NCBI RefSeq assembly: GCF_015354405.1
Contig: NZ_JADKYP010000011.1
Location: 87,617 to 151,616 of the forward strand
From: Nocardia sp. BSTN01
GTDB taxonomy: Bacteria; Actinomycetota; Actinomycetes; Mycobacteriales; Mycobacteriaceae
DNA length: 64,000 nucleotides
Direction: 5' to 3'
Every line of letters begins with the position of its first letter. The first letter of the stretch is position 1. Below the pieces are notes generated by a model that saw only the letters and a program-made list of their open reading frames with translations, did not search any database and was not told the DNA's origin. This document shows positions 37,875 to 44,839 of this stretch, piece by piece. The position numbers and the translations under genes were made by a program.

Positions 37875-38663
37875 TCAGGAGTCGGCATCTCCCGTTTCGG
37901 CGGCGCGACGTGCCGCGCGCGCCTCCGCTTTCGCCTTGGCCTCGGCCGCGTCCATCGCGTCGGCTTCCTCCAGTGTCGGTGCGCCGCCGCCCAAGCGGGC
38001 CGGAACCCAGTATGCGCCGGGCTCGTGCGGATAGTCCTTCTGCAGGCCGAGCAGCATGTCCTGCATGGTCGCGCGCACGGTCTCGGTGAGTTCGGCGACC
38101 GCCTTCTCGTCCGCCTCCGCGGGCGGGAAGATGGGTTTGCCGACGGCGATCGAAACGGGGGTGTTGGTGCGGCCCAGGCGTTTCGGATGCCCCTTGGTCC
38201 AGACTCGCTGCGCACCCCAGATCGTCATCGGGACGATCGGCACCCCGGCCTCGACGGCCATCCGGGCGGCACCCGACTTGAATTCCTTGATCTCGAAGCT
38301 GCGGCTGATCGTCGCCTCGGGATACACCCCGACCAGTTCGCCTCGGCGCAGATAGTCGACGGCCGCCTTGTAGGAGTCCGCGCCGGCCCCACGGTCGACC
38401 GGGATGTGCCGCAGCACGCGCATGATCGGCCCGGAGATCGCGTTGTCGAAGACTTCCTTCTTCGCCATGAACCGGATGTAGCGCTTCGGCGTCCGCGCGG
38501 GCAGGCCCGCGTAGGTGAAGTCCATATAGCCGGTGTGGTTGATCGTGATGACCGCGCCGCCCTGCGCGGGGATGTTCTCAGCCCCCGTGACGTCGAATTT
38601 CAGTCCCTGTACGAAGAAGACGGTCCGGGCCAGGCCGATGATCGTCCGGTATACGGGTTCCAC
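37875..38663 (-). CDS. PlsC-type 1-acylglycerol-3-phosphate acyltransferase, second copy
   Basis: A 262-residue paralogue of the downstream gene with the catalytic NHTGYMDF, YPEATISRSFEIKEFKSGAARMA and IVPMTIWGAQRVW. The C-terminal 45 residues (LGGGAPTLEEADAMDAAEAKAKAEARAARR) are a charged helix, also found, shorter, in the other copy. Start GTG 38663; TACGCT lies nine bases upstream, so a near-leaderless message is possible. The pair was probably produced by duplication and acts on glycerolipid assembly; acyl-chain preference is unknown. Confidence 0.92.
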   Translation of the reverse strand: MEPVYRTIIGLARTVFFVQGLKFDVTGAENIPAQGGAVITINHTGYMDFTYAGLPARTPKRYIRFMAKKEVFDNAISGPIMRVLRHIPVDRGAGADSYKAAVDYLRRGELVGVYPEATISRSFEIKEFKSGAARMAVEAGVPIVPMTIWGAQRVWTKGHPKRLGRTNTPVSIAVGKPIFPPAEADEKAVAELTETVRATMQDMLLGLQKDYPHEPGAYWVPARLGGGAPTLEEADAMDAAEAKAKAEARAARRAAETGDADS

Positions 38664-38786
38664 AATTCCGCTAGCGTAGTCGCTGTCACATTTTCGCTAC
38701 CGACCGCCGCACAGAAAACGAGGTTCAGCGCAGTGGAAAGCCCCAATCCAGCATCGCGTGCAGGCGGCCGGAAACCACGAGGGGGT

Positions 38787-39704
38787 ATGGGCGTGGCGCT
38801 GCGTACCGGACGGGCGGCGCGACACGGCAGGCGGCTCCCGGCGGTGTGGGCGGGTGGTCTGGCGATCGTGGTCGCGGGCATCCTCGCCGGATGTGATTCG
38901 CAGGTCGGCATCGAGGGCACCGACTATCACAAATCCGAGAACACCCCCGCGGCAACGCAATCCACCGCTCCGTCGTCCTCGCGAATCGCCGCTGCCACTC
39001 CGGCAGCACCCGAACCCGCGGTAGCGGTGGCCCTCGTCACGGCCGATCCGCAGGCCATCGACGCCATGACCCGCTGGGTGACCGATCTGCGGCAGCTCAC
39101 CCCGGCGGAGATGGCAGCCAAGTGCTGGACGATGGCTCCGCGCAACGTCGAGACGATGTACTCCGACAAGCCGGCCATCGAGTCGGCGCTGGCCGAGCCC
39201 GGCAGTGACAACGGAACCGCCCTCGTGTGGAAGTCGGCGAGCGGAGCCTCCGACGCGGTGACCGTCGTCGCCGAACGCACCGACGTCGCCACCGGATATG
39301 CCTGCCCACGGGTCTACCCCGCCGGCACCGAGATCGGTTTCGGCACGAGCAGCGAGGCCCAGACCGCCGACGCCCGCCACATCGTCCGGCGCTATCTGTC
39401 ACGCCGGACCGGACATCCGATCGACGCGGCGGACCAGGAAAGCACCCATCCCCTGGTGTGCACCGCGGCCACCGCGTGGGATCCGAACGGCACCGGACGC
39501 ACATCGCGCCCACCGCTGGCCACGAATGCGGCCAAGCTCACCACGCCGACCGCTTTCGCCGATCAATCGCTCAGTTCCACGGCTCTGAACAGCACCTACC
39601 TGTCCATATCCGCAACGGTCACGGCCGGCGGCAGCCAGCAGGAACGGACATACACCGTGAAAGCGACGGACAGCGGATACTGCATCGGCGACGTTTCGGC
39701 GTGA
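38787..39704 (+). CDS. Secreted lipoprotein of unknown function
   Basis: A 305-residue predicted lipoprotein: Arg-rich start, hydrophobic VWAGGLAIVVAGI core, lipobox LAGC (Cys about residue 36), then a Ser/Thr/Ala linker and an extracytoplasmic domain of some 220 residues with paired cysteines (KCWTM, YACPR, LVCTA, GYCIG). No catalytic motif recognised. Starts at GTG 38733 (GAGG upstream) or GTG 38793 are also possible; ATG 38787 follows a GAGGGGG run. Divergent from the acyltransferase pair. The frame extends far upstream over that pair but is not coding there. Confidence 0.7.
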   Translation: MGVALRTGRAARHGRRLPAVWAGGLAIVVAGILAGCDSQVGIEGTDYHKSENTPAATQSTAPSSSRIAAATPAAPEPAVAVALVTADPQAIDAMTRWVTDLRQLTPAEMAAKCWTMAPRNVETMYSDKPAIESALAEPGSDNGTALVWKSASGASDAVTVVAERTDVATGYACPRVYPAGTEIGFGTSSEAQTADARHIVRRYLSRRTGHPIDAADQESTHPLVCTAATAWDPNGTGRTSRPPLATNAAKLTTPTAFADQSLSSTALNSTYLSISATVTAGGSQQERTYTVKATDSGYCIGDVSA

Positions 39705-39795
39705 CGTGCGGGGCGGGCCGGCCTCGTTGCGATAGCCCGGGGATAACCGCAACGTCGCGAGACGACGGCGGGCGCGACGACGATCCGCCTGTCGC

Positions 39796-40422
39796 TCAGA
39801 CCAGTTCGGGGACGCGCAGATGCGCGAGGGCGACCTCGAAATCGCCGACTTCGAGCACGTGGACACCGGCTCGGCGGGTTCCTTCGCGGCGCAGGGTGGC
39901 GAGTTGTTCGCGATTGCGTTCGACCGCGTCGGCGCTCTCGAAGGTCTCGCACGCGACACCGCGCCCGCTCGACCGATCGACCAGCAGACTCGTGCTACAG
40001 AACCCCGGCATCTGTTCCAGCTGTGAGGCCACCATGGACTTGTAGGTGTCGATCGCCCCTTCGAACCGGCTCGTATCGTCGGACTTGGCCCACGTGAGCT
40101 GGGCACATGCACCTTCGGGCAGGCGATGGTCGCGGTGCATGGCCGCGACCTCCCACTGCTCGACCCGCGCCGAATCGGCACCGAGCAGCCGGACGGCGCG
40201 ATCACGCAGCGAACGCACCCGCTCGGCGCTCTCGCGCATCATCTCCTCGGATTCCCAGGACGTCGTCGCGATGCATCGACCGGACTTCCGGTCGACCAGC
40301 AACGACATCCCGACACAGCCGGGCATGTTCTCCAGGGCCGGCATCACCTCGTCGCGCATATGCGCGATTCCGGTGTCGATCGCAGAGGTCTTCGCTTGGA
40401 TAGTCGTAGAACGTGCGTACAC
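39796..40422 (-). CDS. Tandem antibiotic-biosynthesis-monooxygenase (ABM)-domain protein
   Basis: A 208-residue soluble protein made of two ferredoxin-like ABM repeats, residues about 1-95 and 105-200. Each contains MPGCVGMSLLVDRKSGR / MPGFCSTSLLVDRSSGR followed by an ATTSWES / ACETFES strand and a long helix. ABM dimeric barrels include small monooxygenases and haem-degrading enzymes, but many have no known activity, and the usual active-site Asn or His cannot be assigned. Start GTG 40422 with GAGG eight bases upstream. Divergent from the metallo-beta-lactamase/Rieske gene across 194 bp. Confidence 0.75.
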   Translation of the reverse strand: MYARSTTIQAKTSAIDTGIAHMRDEVMPALENMPGCVGMSLLVDRKSGRCIATTSWESEEMMRESAERVRSLRDRAVRLLGADSARVEQWEVAAMHRDHRLPEGACAQLTWAKSDDTSRFEGAIDTYKSMVASQLEQMPGFCSTSLLVDRSSGRGVACETFESADAVERNREQLATLRREGTRRAGVHVLEVGDFEVALAHLRVPELV

Positions 40423-40616
40423 GGGTCCATCCTCTGTACTCGGGGCAGCGCCCCGGCGGCGCCACCGTGCACCTCTACACTGCGCCGGTCCGGCGGCCAA
40501 GGCAATAGCTCGGAAATAACCGGTATCGAGGCCGTCGAAAACGCCCCTCAGGCTGCGCAAGCCCGTTCAACCGCTACCCTGGGTGGCTGGTAGCCGGGTT
40601 CAGGAGGGACTTCTTC

Positions 40617-42173
40617 GTGCAGATCACCAGCGTCGGACATGCCGGATTCCACATCCGCACCGCGGCCGGGACGATCCTCTGTGATCCGTGGGTGAATCCG
40701 GCCTATTTCGCGTCGTGGATCCCGTTCCCGGACAACACCGGGCTGGACTGGGACGAGCTGGGCAACTGCGATTTTCTCTACGTCTCGCACCTGCACCGCG
40801 ACCACTTCGACGCGAAGAATCTGCTCGACCATGTGAACAAGGACGCCACCGTCCTGCTGCCGGACTATCCGGTGCCGGATCTGCAGCGCGAACTGGAGAA
40901 GCTGGGCTTCCACACATTCTTCGAAACCCAGGACTCGGTCAAGCACACGATCACCGGCCGGGACGGGCACGAACTGGACATCATGATCATCGCGCTGCGC
41001 GCGCCGGCCGACGGGCCGATCGGGGATTCGGGCCTGGTCGTCTCCGACCGCGAGACCGTCTGTTTCAACATGAACGACGCCCGGCCGGTGGATATGGACG
41101 TCCTGCACGAGCAGTTCGGACATATCGACATCCACCTGCTGCAGTATTCGGGCGCCATCTGGTACCCGATGGTCTACGACATCCCGAGCAAGACCAAGGC
41201 GAATTTCGGCAAGCAGAAGCGTCAGCGCGGAATGGACCGCGCGCGCAGCTATATCGAGCAGGTCGGCGCGACCTGGGTGGTGCCCTCGGCCGGGCCGCCG
41301 GTGTTCCTCGACGACGAACTGCGCTACCTCAACGACGACGGCGAGAACCGCTACTCCGCCGACAACGGCAATATCTTCCCGGACCAGATGGTGTTCCTCG
41401 AGCAGATGCGCATCCACGGGAATCCCGGTGGGGTGCTGATGATTCCGGGCTCGGTAGCGGACGTGCGGGGTGCGGAACTGGATCTGACCCATCCGTTCGA
41501 TCCGGCCGAGATCTACGACGACAAGGCCGGCTACATCGAGCGGATGGCGCAGCGCATGGCGCCGGTGCTGGAACGCGAGAAGGCTTCCTGGGCAATCGAA
41601 GACGGCACACCGCTGCTGCCCCAGCTCAAGGAGCTGTTCGAACCGATCATGGCGCAGAGCGATGTGATCTGCGACGGGATCGGCTATCCGGTCGGGCTGG
41701 TCATGGGCGACGAAACCGTGGTGCTCGACTTCCCGAAGCGGCTGGTGCGCGGACCGATCGAGGGAGAAGGCAAGTACCGCTACGGGTTCCGCATCGCCCC
41801 GCAACTGGTACGCACCGTGCTGCGCGACAACGAACCCGACTGGGTGAACACCATCTTCCTGTCCACCCGCTTCCAGGCGTGGCGGATCGGCGGCTACAAC
41901 GAATTCCTCTACACCTTCTTCAAATGCCTCACCGACGAGCGCATCGCCTATGCCGACGGCTGGTTCGCCGAGGCACACGACGATTCCGCCTCGACCGAGC
42001 TCGCCGGCTGGGAGGTGCAGCGCCGCTGCCCGCACCTGAAGGCCGATCTGTCGAAATTCGGTGTGGTGGAAGGTTCTACGCTCACCTGCAATCTGCACGG
42101 CTGGCAATGGGATCTGGAGACCGGGCGCTGCAAGACGTCGAAGGGGCATGGACTCCGTTCGCGCAAGTTGTGA
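40617..42173 (+). CDS. Metallo-beta-lactamase-fold protein with C-terminal Rieske domain (Rv3818 type)
   Basis: A 518-residue two-domain protein. The N-terminal part (about 1-330) has the beta-lactamase-fold metal motif SHLHRDHFD at about residues 57-65, VCFNMNDA and a following HLLQYSG. The C-terminal part has Rieske [2Fe-2S] ligands in RRCPHLKAD and TCNLHGWQWD, each giving one Cys and one His. Related MBL-Rieske proteins include sugar-nucleotide hydroxylases such as UlaG-like and CMP-NeuAc hydroxylase types, so an oxygenation or hydrolysis reaction is plausible; the substrate is unknown. GTG 40617 has AGGAGGGA upstream. Its position after the acyltransferases matches M. tuberculosis Rv3818. 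Confidence 0.88.
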   Translation: MQITSVGHAGFHIRTAAGTILCDPWVNPAYFASWIPFPDNTGLDWDELGNCDFLYVSHLHRDHFDAKNLLDHVNKDATVLLPDYPVPDLQRELEKLGFHTFFETQDSVKHTITGRDGHELDIMIIALRAPADGPIGDSGLVVSDRETVCFNMNDARPVDMDVLHEQFGHIDIHLLQYSGAIWYPMVYDIPSKTKANFGKQKRQRGMDRARSYIEQVGATWVVPSAGPPVFLDDELRYLNDDGENRYSADNGNIFPDQMVFLEQMRIHGNPGGVLMIPGSVADVRGAELDLTHPFDPAEIYDDKAGYIERMAQRMAPVLEREKASWAIEDGTPLLPQLKELFEPIMAQSDVICDGIGYPVGLVMGDETVVLDFPKRLVRGPIEGEGKYRYGFRIAPQLVRTVLRDNEPDWVNTIFLSTRFQAWRIGGYNEFLYTFFKCLTDERIAYADGWFAEAHDDSASTELAGWEVQRRCPHLKADLSKFGVVEGSTLTCNLHGWQWDLETGRCKTSKGHGLRSRKL

Positions 42174-42177
42174 ACAG

Positions 42178-42255
42178 GGTGAACTATTCGTGCAAACTCG
42201 GCCCGGATGAGCAGATTTCCGCGCAGAAGGCTCAGGTTTGCACGAATAGTTCACC
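42178..42255. repeat. Long inverted repeat between convergent genes (probable bidirectional terminator)
   Basis: GGTGAACTATTCGTGCAAAC (42178-42197) is repeated as its exact reverse complement at 42236-42255 with a 38-base centre, which itself contains a short TGAGC...GCTCA stem. It fills the 86-bp space between the stops of two facing genes. Unlike other hairpins here it is AT-richer than its surroundings and has a long loop, so it may be a mobile or dispersed repeat rather than a plain terminator. Confidence 0.7.
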
Positions 42256-42259
42256 GCCC

Positions 42260-43081
42260 TCAGCCGGGCGCCAACCGGCTGAGCGATTCCCAGGCTCGAT
42301 ACCCTTCGGAGCGCGCCGCATAGAGTTCGGCGACCTGATCGAAGGAATTGCCGCCCACGATCAGACGTCGCGGCGGATCGTCGAGTTCGACCAGTTTCAT
42401 GATCACCGGCGCGGCCGAACTCGGCGCCGGCCCGGATTCGTCGCCCCACATGCGTGCCAGTTCTTCGCGCAGTGGCTCGTACTGCGGCAGGGCCTCGGTC
42501 GCAGTCGTTCCCGCGGTGAACAGACCGGTGTCGTAGCCGCCCATCTCCAGATTGGTGACCTTGATGCCGAAGGGTCCGGCCTCCATCGCCAGAGCTTCGG
42601 TGAGCGAGGCCAGTGCCGCCTTCCCGGCTCCGTAGTAGCCGACGGCGGCCATACCGCCGGCGGTTCCCATCGAGGTGACCTGCAGGATGCGGCCGTGTCC
42701 CTGCGCGCGCAGCCGCGGCAGTACGGCCTGGACGACCCACACCGCCCCGAAGAAGTTCACATCCAGATGCGCGCGAATCTCGTCCTCGCTCGCCTCCTCG
42801 ACCATGCCGTAGAGCATGCCGCCCGCGTTGTTCACCACGACGTCGAGCTCACCGACCAGCGCGACGGCCCGCTCGACGACCTCGAATACGGCCCGGCGAT
42901 CCGACACGTCCAGGCCGAGCGGGATCAGTCGATCCGGATGTGCGGCGGCCAGATCCCGTAGCGGTTCGACGTCGCGGGCGGTCGCGACGACTCGATCACC
43001 GGCTTGCAGGGCGGCTTCGGTGAACGCACACCCCAGCCCACGGGAAGCGCCGGTGATGAACCAGGTCTTACCGGTGGTCAT
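42260..43081 (-). CDS. Short-chain dehydrogenase/reductase
   Basis: A 273-residue classical SDR. The cofactor motif TGASRGLG lies at residues 9-16 with a following Arg (ATARD), favouring NADPH. NNAG is at about 84-87, the catalytic Ser in VTSMGT and the YxxxK pair in YYGAGK. Start ATG 43081 has AGAGAGG nine bases upstream. It is divergent from a TetR regulator with matching operator-like repeats between them, so it is probably repressed by that protein. Substrate unknown. Confidence 0.92.
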   Translation of the reverse strand: MTTGKTWFITGASRGLGCAFTEAALQAGDRVVATARDVEPLRDLAAAHPDRLIPLGLDVSDRRAVFEVVERAVALVGELDVVVNNAGGMLYGMVEEASEDEIRAHLDVNFFGAVWVVQAVLPRLRAQGHGRILQVTSMGTAGGMAAVGYYGAGKAALASLTEALAMEAGPFGIKVTNLEMGGYDTGLFTAGTTATEALPQYEPLREELARMWGDESGPAPSSAAPVIMKLVELDDPPRRLIVGGNSFDQVAELYAARSEGYRAWESLSRLAPG

Positions 43082-43101
43082 ATCCCACATCCTCTCTTCA
43101 T

Positions 43102-43116
43102 GAGACGGTCCGTCTC
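43102..43116. promoter_or_regulatory. Probable TetR operator 1
   Basis: GAGACGGTCCGTCTC is a perfect odd-centred palindrome located 20 bp before the SDR start codon, where a repressor would block transcription. Confidence 0.75.
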
Positions 43117-43154
43117 GTCTCGACACAGTCTGGTGATCCTCCTTCAGGTTGTCA

Positions 43155-43172
43155 AGACGATCCGTATCGTCT
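43155..43172. promoter_or_regulatory. Probable TetR operator 2
   Basis: AGACGATCCGTATCGTCT has perfect seven-base arms (AGACGAT/ATCGTCT). Its first 11 bases match operator 1 at ten positions. It lies 25 bp upstream of tetR, next to the TAAGAT -10-like hexamer at 43185-43190, fitting autorepression. Confidence 0.72.
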
Positions 43173-43197
43173 CGCTGCAGCGGTTAAGATCGACCGC

Positions 43198-43800
43198 ATG
43201 TCCGATACCGCGAAATCCGAACCGGCCGCCTCCCGGCGCAGCGAGAAGTCGCGGCAGGCGATTCTGAGCGCCACCCGCGACCTGCTCTCCGAGGTCGGAT
43301 ATCGGAAGGTCTCGATCGAGGCGATCGCCTCGCGCGCTGGTGTCGGTAAGCAGACGATCTATCGCTGGTGGCCGTCCAAAGGGGCGGTGATCTTCGAATC
43401 GTTCCTGCACCTGAGCGACACCGACGGGGAGGGCATCTCGCTGCCGGACACCGGGGATATCGAGGCGGATCTGAAGCTCGTGATGCGGGCGACGGTCGCG
43501 GAATTCGCCGATGCGGAATTCGAGAAGCCGGTGCGGGCACTCAACACCGAGATCATCAACGATCCGGAACTGGCCGCGCAGTACGACCGGCAGTTGCGGC
43601 GTCCCGTCGACGACGCCAAGAAGGCACGGTTACGCAGCGCGCAGACGGCCGGGCAGGTGCGCGCGGATGCCGACCTCGACCTGATGCTCGAGATGCTGTA
43701 CGCCCCGGTATATCAGCGGTGGCTGCTGCGGTACGGGCCGCTCGACGACGCGTATGCCGATGCGCTGGTGGAGCACACGCTGCGCGCCTTCCGGCCCTGA
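43198..43800 (+). CDS. TetR-family transcriptional regulator
   Basis: A 200-residue regulator with the N-terminal TetR helix-turn-helix at about residues 20-65: ILSATRDLLSEVGYRKVSIEAIASRAGVG, then the recognition helix KQTIYRWWPSK. The C-terminal ligand/dimer domain has no recognisable binding signature. ATG 43198 has no ribosome site; TAAGAT seven bases before it implies a leaderless message. Divergent from the SDR gene with two related palindromes between them. Confidence 0.92.
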   Translation: MSDTAKSEPAASRRSEKSRQAILSATRDLLSEVGYRKVSIEAIASRAGVGKQTIYRWWPSKGAVIFESFLHLSDTDGEGISLPDTGDIEADLKLVMRATVAEFADAEFEKPVRALNTEIINDPELAAQYDRQLRRPVDDAKKARLRSAQTAGQVRADADLDLMLEMLYAPVYQRWLLRYGPLDDAYADALVEHTLRAFRP

Positions 43801-43814
43801 ACCACGAAAGCCGT

Positions 43815-44789
43815 TCAGGCCCGTTCGGTCGTGCGGCCCTGAGCCAGGACGCCGATGGCGGCGGCGAGCAGCGTCAGTACGCAGCCGACGACGGTCAGCA
43901 CCGACAGGCGGGTGCCCGTCGGCGCGACGACATCCAGTACCACCGAACCGATGAGCTGGCCGGACACCGAGGTCAGGCCGAACAGCAACACCCCGATCCA
44001 GCGCACGATCAGCGCCGCCACCGCGATGAAGAAGACCCCGATCGCGCCGCCGAGGTAGAGCCACGGTTCGGTGGGAAAGCCGGTGGGCCAACCGATCCGC
44101 GCGAGCTGCGCCGCCTCCACCAGCAGCAGGCCCGCGGTCCCGGTCGCGAAATTGATCGTGGTGGCCGGCACCGGCCCGCCGACGGTCGCCAGCCGTCCGT
44201 TGACCGCCTGCTGCCACGCCAAACCGAGTCCCGCCAGGGCGGGCAGCGCGATCAGCAGATAGGCCGCGCCCCCGCCGGAACCGGATTCGCCGCCCGAGCG
44301 CCCCAGGGCCGCGACACCGACCGCAGCGACCGCGAGTGCCGCCGCACCGAGCCGCACCGGCGTCACGGGCGTGATTCCGGCCGGGCCCACACCCAGACGG
44401 TCCACGACGAGACCGCTGGTCAACTGACCGGCGACCACCGCGATCGTGAAGGCGGTGACGCCGATCGTGGCCACCGACAACCCTTGACAGGCAACGAAGA
44501 ACGCGCCGCACAACCCACCCAGCAGATGCCACCACCGCAGTGGGCCGGCGCGCACCGAGCGGCGTATCGCGGCCAGACCGGTGCGCATCCGCCCGCTGAA
44601 ACCGCTGACGATCAGCAGCAGGATCAGCCCGGAGCCGAAACTGATGACCGCCGCGGCGATTCCGTCGTTCAGCCGATCGCCGAGATCACCGTTGATTCGC
44701 GCCTGGACCGCCACACCGGCGCCACAGCACAGGCCCAGCAGCACACCGATCCAGCGCCGCACGTCGGTTCGTTCACGGGCTGCGGTCAT
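43815..44789 (-). CDS. DMT-superfamily transporter, YdcZ (DUF606) type
   Basis: A 324-residue membrane protein of about ten helices formed by two homologous five-helix halves. The first half starts LCCGAGVAVQARINGDLGDR and the second LGLAWQQAVNGRLATVGG, the paired Q-x-x-(I/V)NG signature of the YdcZ/DUF606 group, here fused in one chain. ATG 44789 is chosen over an in-frame start 13 codons upstream because the latter adds an unlikely hydrophilic stretch. The stop is 14 bp from the TetR gene stop (convergent). Likely an exporter of small molecules; substrate unknown. Confidence 0.85.
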   Translation of the reverse strand: MTAARERTDVRRWIGVLLGLCCGAGVAVQARINGDLGDRLNDGIAAAVISFGSGLILLLIVSGFSGRMRTGLAAIRRSVRAGPLRWWHLLGGLCGAFFVACQGLSVATIGVTAFTIAVVAGQLTSGLVVDRLGVGPAGITPVTPVRLGAAALAVAAVGVAALGRSGGESGSGGGAAYLLIALPALAGLGLAWQQAVNGRLATVGGPVPATTINFATGTAGLLLVEAAQLARIGWPTGFPTEPWLYLGGAIGVFFIAVAALIVRWIGVLLFGLTSVSGQLIGSVVLDVVAPTGTRLSVLTVVGCVLTLLAAAIGVLAQGRTTERA

Positions 44790-44839
44790 ATCCGCCACGG
44801 TAGTGGTACGAACTGGCCGATGCCGCACCCCTGATCGGG

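Noticed and set aside
37082-38215. Apparent 377-residue extension of the first acyltransferase
   Set aside because: The added 126 residues read Arg/Pro/Ser runs over the C-terminal coding part of the neighbouring paralogue; the ribosome site points to ATG 37837.
37740-38786. Apparent upstream extension of the lipoprotein gene
   Set aside because: This stretch is antisense to the second acyltransferase, and the signal peptide with lipobox begins only near 38787.
40688-42961. 757-codon plus-strand frame
   Set aside because: Out-of-frame shadow of the MBL-Rieske gene continuing over the SDR gene; no motif and extreme Arg content.
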